Source: Limnoperna fortunei (Eukaryota > Mollusca > Bivalvia > Mytilida > Modiolidae). Taken from it: DNA of 64,000 nucleotides. Each line of letters begins with the position of its first letter. Positions within the stretch are counted from its first letter, which is position 1. This document shows, in pieces, positions 1-13,600 of this stretch. A program made the translations under genes and the position numbers. Below the pieces are notes generated by a model that saw only the letters and a list, made by a program, of their open reading frames with translations, ran no database searches and was not told the origin of the DNA. The DNA lies in NCBI GenBank assembly GCA_944474755.1, contig OX104114.1:22963220-23027219 (forward strand). The letters run 5' to 3'.

Positions 1-321
1 TAAGCTAAAATTGATCAAAAAACAATATCTAGTTATTAATGATCATAACTACTGTAGATGAATATCCATTGAAGCAGTTTGATTTCAACACTGCTTGATG
101 CAAGTGGAAGTATGCTTACAGAAATAAATAATAAATAATTTCTGGTTGCATGTAATGTTTTATATTCTTAGATAAAAATAATAATTCTTTAATAATAAAC
201 TGCTTAAAACAATATTATTCAAACAGTAACTACATTTACATATGATGTTTTCAGCATTTAAATATAGGATCTTACATTGGTACGAGTAGCTTATCAGATG
301 TCTCAAATCAAGATAGTTAAC

Positions 322-369
322 TTATGGAATTTTAGGTCCAAGCCTTGTCAAGGACTTAGAATTCCATAA
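322..369. repeat. short inverted repeat (hairpin)
   Basis: Two arms of about 18 bp (322-339 and 352-369) are reverse complements with two mismatches, around a 12-bp loop. It could be a small foldback remnant. No function can be assigned. Confidence 0.5.
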
Positions 370-784
370 TTTAACTATTACGATTTGGAGAAATCTGTTA
401 ATCCATGAATACTAATGTAAGCTTCTGTTTCTCCAATTCTTCAATTCGTCTCTGTTTTGAGACGTCATTAGTTTTTATTATTACATTATTATTTAAAGCC
501 AAACAACTGCTGAGAACCGCATCTTCAATAGTGACGAGAACTATTTTTTCCACACCTGTCAAGCGGTTTGAATATAACACAAAAATTGAAGAATATTTTT
601 TTAAATCTTTTGTTATTTGTTAAAAAATACTTTTTAGTGCTTGAATGAAAAATAGTTAGTACTTTAATGTTTGCTGTCGTTTTTCAACAATAACATTTAA
701 ATGTTCCACTGTACAAGACAAAATCTATAGCTAATATCTAATGGTTTCAATGTGGTGTTTTTTCTTGCTAAGTTTGCAAATAAA

Positions 785-1300
785 CTTCTAATCTATGATG
801 GAGACAACCATTCATCCTCAACCATATTCATTCCTCTTTGTTTTTAGTTCCTCAGAAATGTCTTCAAAATTTGATCTTTTACCGGCTGTTTCATAGTATT
901 CAAATATGGATCCTATATAATTCTTAACATTGCTAGATAAGCGCTTAAAAGTTTAAATTGATTTCAAAGCCCATCCTTTGCAGCATTTACAAATGTACTC
1001 AAAACTGAGTTAGATGAATGAGTACTAGTACATTTATTTTGTGCTCCCTCTCAACAGAAATGCATTTGGCAATCAAACTTTTTTTATGGTGTCTAATGGA
1101 TCCTCGTTATCCTTATAATTATGATTTCCAAGACACAAATGATTATCTAAAAACCGAACTTTTGTATACACTTTGGTACATGGCTGAACTGGACAAGGAT
1201 ATACATTCAGAGGGTTGTTTTCTTAGGTGGTTTGTTCATTTACATGTAGTTGTTGTATTTGATCAGCCCCATCATCTTGCCTTGGTTTTTCAACAATAAC
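785..1300 (-). pseudogene. decayed C2H2 zinc-finger protein gene (fragment)
   Basis: On the minus strand, 1207 down to 1100 reads as a C2H2 finger: Y-P-C-P-V-Q-P-C, then L-D-N-H-L-C-L-G-N-H. After a one-base frameshift in an A7 run near 1078-1084 it continues K-S-L-I-A-K-C-I-S-V-E-R-E. Further down (about 945-790) it reads L-S-S-N-V-K-N-Y-I, then E-D-I-S-E-E-L-K-T-K-R and D-E-W-L-S-P-S. As I recall, this order (finger with C-x4-C and H-x5-H, then a ..VK.Y.. segment, then ..EWL..QI..) matches an uncharacterised multi-copy zinc-finger family of molluscs and cnidarians. In-frame stops occur before the finger and in the C-terminal part, so it is a dead copy. The family match is from memory. Confidence 0.55.
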
Positions 1301-4020
1301 ATTTAACTTGCCGCTATTTGTGTGCGGGGAAAAGATTCATCTATCTGAAATAGAAGTTTCAAAAAGTTTTTAAAAATTTTAAGTAATACACAACAAATAG
1401 ATTTTTAGGTCTACATGTACATTAACTTTCTAAATAACATATTGTTTTAAAAAGAGGCCTTAATATTGTTCATAAGGATTTTACAGAGAAAATATGAGAA
1501 GGAAAATGATATCTGGAGTGTTCTTTTATATTTAGATAAACGTACCCTAAGAACTATTTTTGCCTATTTTGTTACAACTGGCTAAGTGGTTTCAGAAGAG
1601 ATTTTAGAACAAGAAAATATGTCTCTGTGACACTGATGTCCCGCTAGAGGCACATATACATGTGTAAAAAGTAAAAAAACAATCCTTTTCTATGTTCAAT
1701 CAAGCGTGAAATATTTGGCAGAGCCCTGCATAATTTTGCCAGTGAAGAGATCTCATCATGTTGTAACTGTGTATCAAGTTTCTTGAAGTTGTGCAGTTAT
1801 CCTTATAAAAAAATCACTTCAACTTAAAGGTAAACCTGAGGTGGGAGGGACAGACAAACTAACAACAGACCAAAAACTATTTATCCTCCAGCTTCATTGG
1901 TTGTTCATAAAAAGTTAAAGACTTAATATTAAACTAAATTCATAATTGAAGTACCAGTCAATAAATAAAATAATTTTCACCTGTAAAAAGTGGATTCAGA
2001 GCTAAAAAAGTACAAATGTAGCGGATATTTACTGCAGCAGGGAATAAAAGGTTTTCAGTAACCACTACTGATGTATAAAAAAAAGTATGGCATTTTTCCA
2101 TTTATTTTTAATAATAAAATATAAAGTACAGTAAAACAAAGCCTGCTTGGACACACAATAATTTTAAGTGTAAGATTAAGAACAAAACTATATTATTGTC
2201 ACATTTTACAGTATGGGGTAACTCTAGTCTCTAGCTAGCTTGTGCGTTAGGTTTCATTACCTGCTCCTAAAGGAAGAAATTTTCGCCGTGTAATCCATAA
2301 GTGTTTGCAGTAAGCTGGCTATAGTACTCTGTAAGCTTTGGCTTTACTGTTTTCTGAATGGTATGGTGACTGGAGTCTCCAATAATTCATCACGATGTTT
2401 AGGGATAATGTTTAAAGATAATGCGGACTGATCAATGTTAAATATACCACTTCTATTTAATATCAGTAAGGATTCTGGTAAACCAATCTGTAAGTCTTGT
2501 GAGTCACAAGATAGATTGTGAAGATCAAGATGAGTGTTTACTACACTCCAAAATTGGAATACAGTTTGTCTCTGATAAATACCTTGCAGATTTTTCATAT
2601 TCCGATTGAAATGAAAAGGCACAATTTATCCACGATTTCTCCATAATTTGAACTAAAGTTTTAGCATCTTTCTGTTTTATTAAGTCATGTTAAAGTAAAA
2701 ACTGCAAGAGATCTTCTGCTCCTGTTGTTTTGCCGCCATCATTTGTATCCAATGAAAACAATAGAGAGTACAGACAAGGGAGATAACCACAGTAATACAG
2801 GTATGGGGTTCCAAAAAGGATAGTTAAATTAACGATGTAAATTCCAACATTTTGGATAAAAAATTATTGTTAACTTACGTGTAGGAAAATAATTTGCTAT
2901 GAAAAGCAAATTAAAATATATTCAGAATGTATTTTCTACCAGGAACATATGTATAAGTTCTTTTTTCTGTATAATTTGGCTAAAGGACTTGAATTTTATA
3001 AAACTGAATACAGTTTTTTTCACTTGAACTTTATAGATTATTGGTGAAAAGATGCTTCTGATGAAAATTATTTATTTTTAAAGTATTTATATAAAAAATA
3101 ACAACATTCTAACAATTTACAGTCAGTTTTTGTTCGACATGAGTATGAAAATTAGTCAATATTCCATTTAAAATTTAACCAACTTCAAGCAATAAAAAGA
3201 ACATCGAATAGTAATTTGCAAAGCTAGATAATTAAATTCATGAGAATTGAGTCCTAGGTAGACAGTTTGCAGCAAACAACAGATACTTTTAGGTGTTCAC
3301 TTTCAGACTATAGCTTTATAAAAACGGGGTCTTGCCGTGTCCATTTTTAAGATAATATATCAAGGACTTGGTACGGTGCCAATTTCTTTGATTTTAATTA
3401 GGTCAACATTTATACAGTTTAATACAACTCTAAACTGTCCATTTCAATGAGATTTATGACAATATATTAACTATATTTCTTGACAAATGCTACAGACAGT
3501 GATTTTTACAGTATTAAAACCACGTTATTCTGGGAAAATTTATTCTAAAAATAGAAAGCATTGATTCTAAATATAGAACAGTCGGAATTATTTTTTACAT
3601 GTGGTTTATGACTTTTTATGTAGATATCTTTCAAACACATAACACATTTTGTTACTTTTAAAACGTTGCTCCCGGACAAAATTTTGATATTTGCATGGTT
3701 TTCTCATAGACATGCTCTTAAAAGCATTTTATTGTAGTTACCTCCATTGCAAATATTTGTTTAATGTACAGGTAATTAAACTGAACAACGAAGTACCTTT
3801 CATCATCGAGGAAGGTATTGTCCAGTGCTTGTCACGAAATGTCTGTTTATTAGTATATATACTGGATATATTTATAAATTTGCTTTTGAAATATGTCAAT
3901 TATTATATCGCATTTTACATTATTTGAAAATTTCATACAAGAATGTATTTAAAGTGCCATAAATAGTGTTACATAAGGACCTTAATACAACATTCGATCA
4001 CTGTAAAGTGGTTTATTCTG

Positions 4021-4195
4021 TTTTATTGCTAGAACGTCACGTTAGTGAATCTGATAGTACTGACGTGTACAACTTCATAAACAACAACTTTTTATTGCTA
4101 AGAAGCAACGTTAGTGAATCTGATAGTACGTACATGTAACACTTAATATAAAACAACAACTTTTTATTGCTAAGACGACACGTCAGTGAATCTAA
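4021..4195. repeat. three-copy ~70-bp tandem repeat
   Basis: TTTTATTGCT recurs at 4021, 4090 and 4162. Each is followed about 15 bases later by CGTTAGTGAATCT or CGTCAGTGAATCT, and the first two copies also by GATAGTAC. The spacing is 69 and 72 bp. The array ends about 200 bp before the first recognised receptor exon. Confidence 0.75.
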
Positions 4196-4395
4196 AACAA
4201 CACATTACTAAAGAATATACACTAATTAAGCCAGTCTTATAAAGGTATACAATCTCTTTACTTTTGACAATGTAAAGAAAACGAAATTCTTGATAACAAT
4301 GGATGTTTGGTTGGGATTTGTTCGAAAAGTAACAATTTAATTGTCATGCAATTAGACATGCCTTCATAAATTATTAAATTTTTTTCCCATTGTAG

Positions 4396-4654
4396 GCTTT
4401 TGTTTTGGTCTGACGTTATTGGGCCAAAGTCTAAAATAGAAAGATCCACATTAATAGGAGGCAACAGAACAATCATTGTTCAAAGTGATATCCCAATATG
4501 GGTTTCTTCCCTAGCATTAGACACAGATAATCAGATGTTATACTGGGCGGATATCGGAAGACAAACTATTGAATATTGTGACTATAATGGTAACAACAGA
4601 AAAGTCCTTAGACGAATCCTTGGTTCTTCTTTTCTAAGTATTTCTATGTCGAAG
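4396..4654 (+). CDS. receptor exon a: propeller 1, middle blades
   Basis: Phase 2 in, phase 0 out (AAG|GTAAGT). It contains two YWTD-type strands, LLFWSDVIG and MLYWADIG. It corresponds to the combined 10663 and 11657 exons of propeller 2, so at least two earlier exons of this propeller are missing. Confidence 0.9.
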
Positions 4655-7600
4655 GTAAGTAAACTGTTAATATATTACTTTATTTGCACTCGGCTCTGTT
4701 TTATGCCCTGTAGTGTTTTATTTAAAAAAAAAAAAATCACAAATCAGATCTGTGTTTGATTATAAAGACCAATAGGCGTTAAGTATTGTCTGACCATATT
4801 CAGTGTTGGACTTATGCATGTACTTCGTTCAATCTTTTGTTTAATTACAAAGACTTTAGGTTGTCAACAAATACAGCGCATGGCGGCTGTGCGGCGTTAT
4901 ACAGCTACCTAGTAACAACTACCGTTCTCGTTGGACATCATACACACTTGCATAAATGCATCAAAATTGTGAAACATGTTTTCGAATGTTCCATTTTAAT
5001 GCAGTTGTCACAGTTACGTTCAGGATGTATTTAACCAGTTATGTGCTAATTCTTTTTAAGAAAAACTACCTTAACATTACATTGAGATTCTTACAGGAAT
5101 CAGCATACACGAAAAGTAATTCGTTTAGTATGACGCCCATTTTGTTAGTGTTTTTTTTTTAAATTTAACTGTGGTATCTCGTATTCTAGGTATTACCTTA
5201 AAATAAGTCAACGACAACAATAATGACATACATAGCGTGAACCGTATTTATTTACCCTAAAAGAAGTATATCATTTCATAATCTACGTACCTACCTTAAA
5301 ATAGCCATATAAAAAAACAAATGACATAAATTGTTTGAATAATACTCTATAACACTTTAAAAAGTATTCATTTACGATGTTTAAGATTAAAAGATACTGA
5401 AAATCATACGACACTGGTAGTATTCCATCCCTTGAATATTCCCTTTAAAACAACAGTTTCAATTAATTGCTATTTCTCTGCATTTGCGTTATTGTTAGTG
5501 GATTGTATTTTTTCCTAACACCTTAATTATATTCTCTAATATGAATTTGTTTCGTTGCCTTTCTCGTTTCGTTCACAAAATTATGGACTTAAAGGTCTCG
5601 TGTTTTTCGATAACAATTGTTTAACATTAACATTTGGATATTTGAATAAATATAATTTTTACCAACTCTGCCTCTATTTGGATAAATATAAACTATACAT
5701 CATTTGAGATGTTTGGATTTTCTGCAATAATTGCAAACGTCAAAATTGCCTTAAAACATAGCAAACAGAAGGGGGTTTCTGTTAAAATTTGTATTTTGGT
5801 TTAATTTTTTTTAGTCAAATTATATAGACGGAATTTGAATATTGCAAAACATGCTCTAGGTGAAAACAATACACACAGTAGAATCGGAAGCTTCAAACAT
5901 CCTTAATTTAAATATGAAGGTTCTTTTATAACAAATAACTGAAAAACTGACCTATGTTTATACTTATTACTGTGATGTCTTTAATAAGACTGAGCTAAGT
6001 GTTAAGACACAAAAGTTACCATTCTTGAAAAAAGATATATTAGCTGTTATTAATTTATAAAAGCATTAATTAATTAACAATAATGAAAATAAATTGATAT
6101 ATTGAACTCAAATCTCTAACAATAAATGTCAAAAACATGAAAGCACATAAACAGCTCTGTGTTTTTTGTTAAAGGCACTTGCAGCAATGTTGCATCTTTT
6201 TTATAGGGTACAGGTTTTATTGGGACTTGAATTCACGAACTCCGGTACAAAACTGTCAATCGTGTCAATTAAGGTTGAAGTCGAGAATCCTGCCCGCAAA
6301 AAAAGACTCAAACGTTCAACCTAATGCATCAACCACTCTGCCACCGATGCCACTAAAAAGACATGTGAAACATTTCATAGTAAGAAAGAAAGCTAAAAGT
6401 GTTTTTTTTTTTGTTTTTAGATGGTTGTATGTGCAACAGAATACAAGTATTTGGATGTATTGTGTTTTAATAAAACTAATGGAAATACCACTTGGCTGGA
6501 GTCATACATGTACCAAGAGCCATGGGCGGTAACTGTGTATGACAGTGAACAACAGAAAATAGTAAAAAGTACGTGTACAAATTTTCGCGGGTTCACGGAT
6601 AGTTTTATAGCGTTTTTGTCCCTATCAGAGCAACAGATGAATTGTGTACAATTTAGTACCGTATGAATAATAATAAATCTAACCACACAAAAATGGATGA
6701 ATTACAAAAAGGGGAGTATAGCCTTATGTTGAAAATGATGTCATATTAGTTCAGTTCTGACCAATAATTAAGGCTTGCATATGCAAAACGATTGTGTTAA
6801 AATGTGTTTTGCATTTGTTATAAAGTATAATTGTTGTTACAATTTTTAGAGGCAAAATGTAAATTCAAGATTACAACATGCTTGTTTTAAATTTGTGATA
6901 AATAAACAGCAATCATGTCTTAACCATATTTTTTAATTTCTTAAACACTCGGCTTGTTTTTTATTTTAATTTTAACACAGTTTCGATTGCAATTGTTGAC
7001 CACAATTGTTTGTGTATATTAAAGGTGGATGCGACTCAAAGAGTTGTGATCATTTGTGCTTTAACACTGGAGACAACACAGCTACTTGCGCTTGTAAAGA
7101 GGGATACATCCTTATGGGAGATGGTAAATCATGCCAAAGTAAGTACACACAGAAAACATCATTGAAAATTGATAGATTTATTAGTTTAAAAAAAGTTATT
7201 TACTTAAGGTAAATGTCACCAAAAATACACTCTTTATAAAACTTACTACGCCAGACGGCGGACTGGTCTTACCAATGTTCATCGGTAGCGTTCAAAACAA
7301 CAACAAAACATATTGGGAAGAATCATAACTTAACACATGCACTTGAATATGGATACAACTATGTTTCACATATATTGGCACTAATTATAGAAATAAAAAA
7401 TAATAATACAGCTACACAAATCCAATTTGTTTAATCGATGATTGCTTGATTATATATCATCCGTATTTTATCTATATATAGCAACACAGAATGAATAAAT
7501 ATGTAGATATCATAACCTTTTGGTGAAAGAAATCTGCCAATTAGAGAATTATTAAGAATTATTTAGAATCCAAGATGGCAATCTTTATGAAAATGTATAT

Positions 7601-10600
7601 AAAAAGCTAAGCAGTCCTTGGTTATGAGATACATTATAATTATTTTAGTTTTTCTATTGTTACAACCTGCATTTATTCGTCAATCAGATTCAAATCGAAC
7701 AACAGACTTGTATCATTTTGGTGAAATGTAGTATGACACAATTAAAAAAGATCTAAACAAGTTCAAACAGATAAAACAACAGTTAAGTTTTTCCAAATAT
7801 GTTAGGTTTTAAATTTACTGTTGCGAATAAAATATATTAAAATACGATTTAAAACATAGATTTTACAATCGATATTTTAAGTTTTTAATCCCTCAAAAAG
7901 TTTTCTGACAGAAATTTGTTTTATATTGACCAATGGGGGGGCATCGGTGGCAGAGTGGTTAAGGTAGTGGTCTACTATTAATCACGTGGTCTGTCAACAC
8001 TGAGGTAGCGGGTTCGAGTCTCACTGCGGGCAGTGTGCACTCCACTCCAATCTTAATTGACAAGGATTGCCGGTTTTCCGACCTCAGGTCGGGGGTTTTA
8101 TCCGGGTACTCCGGCTTCCAGTTCCAATAAAAACTGGAAGCCATGATATAGCTTAAAAATTGCTGAAAGTGGCGTGAAACAAATATCAAACAAAGAAACA
8201 AACAATATATTGACCAATGTCGTATGTAAGATATTGTTTTAGCTGTCGTTTGGTGCCAAAAATTGTATTTTTGTCTTATTGCATTAACGATCTTGATTTG
8301 ATTTTATTTGCATAGTCAGAAAAAAATTCGATACGATATAAATAGTTCAATTATACGATTAATGCAAGAAATACTATTTTGTATAAAACTACTAAATACT
8401 GCTCGTTATGTTGCCCTATTGTGTTGACAGTTGTGGACTGTTTGTGTATAATATTCAGTGATATACAGACAGTAGTTGTACCAAGTTATTGAAATGACCA
8501 AGGTGGCAGAAACCTAATTACTTAAGAAATTAGCAGCTGCATAAAGTCATGTCAAAGAACTTTCACTCATAGTATCACAATAAACACTTCAGGTGGTTAT
8601 TTCCGTGTCCTATTTTACCAAATATTTTAACAAACCTGATTCAAAATCTTTAAAAAAATGTGACAAGAAGAGGTTCTATGGCATAAGATGAAAGTTGAAT
8701 AAAAGTCTTTTTTGAAAAAAAACACTTGACATAGAAATATATTGTACACAAGAGAACATTGTGTAGTTATTTATTCCAATTTGCAGTCTATGACGCATAC
8801 AAAGTACCTTTTGAATTTTCCGATTACAAATGAAAATAATTAATGAAAACAAATTTAATATGTTAATTGACAAGTATATGTTAAATCGTTTTTTTACTAC
8901 ACTGTCTTTGCTAATTGAAGTTTTTAACGTAGCAATTCGGAAAAAGTCCCCTTTATACTTATAGTTCTTAACTTGATTGTATAGTGTCATACAACTTTCA
9001 TAACAATTATGCAAGTCGGCTTATCGGTGCGAGATTGATCACTGTCAGTATGTTTATATAAGTTCATTGATAATGAAAAAAAAAGAAATATGAAGTACAA
9101 CTCGATTGTGTTAATAATATTTTTGAAATTTTAGGTGAAAACGGCCTGTTGTTTGGGAAATCTATCATAATAGCCAATTCCACCGCTGCGTGCATGTTTG
9201 ACATACATTTAGCTACAAACATTAAACCTGTACCGGACTGTATCCTGACAAACCTGACTGCTCTAAGTAATTTTGTGGTTGACAGTCATACAAGATTGAT
9301 CTATTATTCTTCAATCCACAGTATACAAGTAGTCGATATGATTACTAAATCTGAAAAAGTGCTGTATACTAATACGATGGCTACAATTTCTGGTAAGCAA
9401 ATTAAATAGTTAAACCAATAGAGAGGTCTCTGAACTTTCTGTAGCACATATAGATATTAACTTCATGTTAGGCTGTATTAATCATATGACAAATTATATT
9501 GCTTATTCTTTACAAGCAGATAAGTGCCCATATCGAGCAAAAAATGTCAATCTTAGATATATGAATCTAAATTTTTTTGTTTCAATTAAGTATTTTAATT
9601 TGAGTTTTTGCATACTTCTACACTTTTAAAGAAATCAGATCCTCTCTGTTATACCAATAAAAATTGTAACTTGCTATAGTTTATTTTATAATGATATTGT
9701 AAGAAGCATTAACATTTGGATGACTTTTTATCGTTATTGACGTTATTAAAGAAAGATATACAATGTATTTTTTTATGTCTAAATTTCAGGACTTTCTTTT
9801 AATTGGATTACTAAAAATATATATTGGACAGACAGTGCTGGTGGAAAGATTTTGCTTCACTCTACATACACTAGAACTACAACGGATTTAATAACCTCAC
9901 TTGACAATCCACGGTACATAACGGTTGATCCGCACAACAGGTAAACGTTTTATTAAAGGGCTTACTTAACGTGCTTTCCCTTTAAAACTATGTACACCAT
10001 TATAACTGTGAAATATCAAAATACATATGCTTAATATAGAGTGTGTTAAACTCATGAGGTCCTGTCGGCCAAGTGCTTAAAGGAGTTAGGTCTCCATCCT
10101 GTCAACAATGCGGATGATAATTTGAGGAGCAAGACAGCTGGCAGTGTACTCCACTCCATCATAATTTGACGAGAATGGCCAGTTTTTCAGACTAAAATTC
10201 TGAGTTTATCATGTATTCCGTCTTTTTTTTCTCTAAAACACGGTGCGATCTGATATAGCTAGAAAATTGCTGAAAAAGACATAAAACTTCAAACAAAAAA
10301 TATACATATAAAACGGACGAGTAAGTTCAGCTTAACTTATGAAATCAATTTTTTTGTTAAACTGATGGAACATTGTTATTCGGATGAAAAACGTCACTTT
10401 CGACACATATATATCCTCATCCTATACAGAGAAAAAACCAATTTATTGAAAATTTACTTTATGCAAGACGTTTGTAGGAAAAGAACTATTGTCTTAGGGT
10501 TGATTACAACAAAACAAATACACGATACTCCGCTAAAATACTGTGGTTCTTTATGTTAAATTTCATTATTTCAATTATAAAGCATTAAAATACAATATAA

Positions 10601-13600
10601 TTGCATGCCAAACATCTTTTTATTCTCTTATTAACAGTTAAACTTTGTTATATTTATGGTAGAAAGATGTACTGGATTCAGGGGACTGGGTATTCCAGTA
10701 ACCTTCAAGAAAGTAATCTAGATGGTACAGGACAAGTTACAATTCTGAAGAAAGGAGAAATTGCTTCACCGGCAGGACTATATTACGATACTCTTTCACA
10801 GAAGTAAATAAAATCATATTTATTCATGTAATATCACTTGCATGCTAAATATGTGTCGATTTAAATGTAATTTATATAAAAACGAAACAATTGATAACAC
10901 GGCAACCATGCAAAAATAAAACATAAGTACGAAAGGTCTCGGTTTGTAATCAAGATTTTTCACAAGTGTTTCACTTACGAATTAATACTTTATTAGTACA
11001 ACAAATTATTTACTTTTAGTAAGCGTTGAAACAACATTTTTTATTCTTTTATTAAAGACAAAGGTATAAATATGTATATTAAGAGACAAAATGTCGGCAA
11101 CTAACAAATTAAGTCATAGATCAGACTGTCAATCCAAAGGTGCCTTGATGGCCTAGCTGTTAATGTAGTTAGTCATCTACTTTCGATCATAGCTGTGGTT
11201 AGGGTGTGGCTGAATAAACAAAGATTACCAGTTGTCCAGCCGATTTGTGTGGTTTTCTCCGAATACTCCTTTTTCCTCCTCTGATGAAACATATACGCCA
11301 CGAAGTAGCTAAAAATGTGCATGTAAGGCCAATCAGTCAAACAAACATAATCTAAAAAGAATAGACAAAAACAATAAACAAACAAAACTGTAAATACAGA
11401 AAACACAAACTCCTATAAAATCTAGAAGTGACAAATGTTGCTTCGAAGGCTTCAGCGTTACCTGCATCATTAAGTACATCCATCGTGGTTATTGTTTCTT
11501 TTAAATTAGAAACAATTATAGTATAAAGAAAACCTCTATTGTGTGTTTATTCCAAATTGATTCATATATGCATACCAGCCTTTTATTGTATAATGCGTGT
11601 TGTAGAAATATATTACCTAAAGCCTAAACACTATGTATTTAATATTATAAATTCAGGTTATATTGGATAAACAATGGGGATTTAGTCAGTATGGGAGTTG
11701 ATGGTTCTAACGCTGTTTACCACGCCTATACCGGTCTTGCCACGGATGTATTGGTGTACAAGGTCTGTTGATATTAGTATTGCAAAATATAATTGAAACC
11801 CTGCTGTAAATATGCGTCTTTTTTGTTTCTGAAAACGGTCAAGGTTTATACTTTATAAATTATGTTTCATCCAGCATTGTCTACCATCATACAGCAGCAA
11901 CTAGCTATATACGTTTACGTAGACTTTTTCTAGTATTTGCTCAGTTAAATATATCAAGGTGTTTTCTTAACTATTTTGTATAGTTCAGTTAGTAAAAGTT
12001 AATATAATCATATCCCATTTAAAAAGATAACGTGTCTTCATTTTTACAAACTCTGTTTTTGTAGGATTATTCCTATTGGACAACGGGAGATGGCTATGTA
12101 GATATTGCTCATTTGGATTCTTATTATGCTGATGTTTCTATCAAGGCTAATTACATGGGTTCTCTTGCTGCAATCGGAGTATATGATGTAGATGTACAAC
12201 CAATGGAATTAAGTACGGCTGACTTGACTAAATATGCCATGAACTAATTTGGTGCAATTTACAATTAGTTGAAATAGAGTACACCAGATCTCTTTTAATG
12301 TAATAACTACTTGACCCTCGGGAAAGAGAGTTCGCAGTAATGTAAATAACGATGCAGGAAACGTTTGAGATACTATTGTGCACAAATGTAAAGACATATT
12401 CATTTAATAGAGTACAGAATTTGTAGGCACATTCTTTATATATTTCTTTAATTCAAAACTTATAGGCACAAAAACGATATCGATGTATATCGATGACGTG
12501 ATCTAGATCCAACTCTTTTTTTTCAGATAATTGTACCAATTTTAATGGTGGATGTCAACATATTTGTCTCCCAACAGGGTCAATAACAATGGTTTGTTTG
12601 TGCAATTTTGGATATATACTACAGAGTGATGGCAAGTCTTGTTCAAACAGTAAGTAACTTTCCTTCATCACTATATATTCTACTTTTATTATTGGATGAT
12701 GTCATGACATTGGTTCTTGAATTGATGTTGATACTATATATGATGTACTAAAATAGATATTATACAAATACAGCCTTTCTCTTAGTTAATACAAGTTTAT
12801 ATCGACTGAGAGATGTATATCGACCAAGGACGTAGTCCGAGGTCGATATATAACTCGAGGTCGATATATATAACTTGTATTGACCAAGAGAAAGGCTGTA
12901 TTTTTTATATTATTAATTGAAAATTTTGCTGTATTTTAATTACAAAATAAAAAAAAATAAAGTCTATCTCATCCTTATTTAAGGATGCAAATCTTTAGTG
13001 CTCAACACTGTCCATTGTTGTTGTTGTGTTCCAGAAGACGATGACAGCCGGATGTAAAATATGATTGGCTGATTGCGAAACGTCACAAGATTTTTGGAAT
13101 TTTTGTTCTTTTTTTAGTTACCGTGCAATCCGCAAAAGTCAATCCGCAATGAACCAGTCAATCCGCCAAAATACAAAATATCACGTGGTAAACTTTTGAC
13201 AAATTAAAGTACATGCATTTTCGTCTATTTTAAAGTAAAAACTTCTTTACAGACCACCAGGGTTATGTGAACTTTACTCTGATAGGCATGTCGAATTCTG
13301 TTTTCATACTAATGAACTCTTTGAAGAGTCTACCTGTCTTATTATACCGCGTTTTAGCTGTGCACTGAGCAGTCTTTCAAAACTGTTTAATTGTACATTA
13401 TGTTTGATTATATAGCTCCCTTTGAAGACTCATTTGCGCTTATACCAGATGTAACACATGATAAGATATACCAGGTTAGCTTATCAGACGGAGAACTAAG
13501 GGCACTTGATATTCCTGACGTAGATGTTCCCGTTTCCGTAATATACGACAAACCAACTGCACAAATATACTGGACCAATGCTTTACGGACTGAAATACGA

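Larger units (their letters stand above)
1..4395. other. non-coding stretch upstream of the first recognised receptor exon
   Basis: Apart from the zinc-finger pseudogene, a short hairpin and a small tandem repeat, I see no exon I can support. The receptor below starts inside a propeller, so its 5' exons must lie here in a form I could not recognise, or before the window. A minus-strand frame of 92 codons at 2344-2622 has no recognisable domain; it may belong to the same decayed zinc-finger locus. Confidence 0.5.

Noticed and set aside
3772..3823. Possible propeller exon VIKLNNEVPFIIEEG after an AG acceptor
   Set aside because: The sequence looks propeller-like and can exit in phase 1, but that phase does not join to the exon at 4396, and I found no linking exon between them.
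7936..8030. tRNA gene (A and B boxes)
   Set aside because: The boxes belong to the head of a SINE with a target duplication and CAAAC tail; no clean cloverleaf with an acceptor stem was evident.
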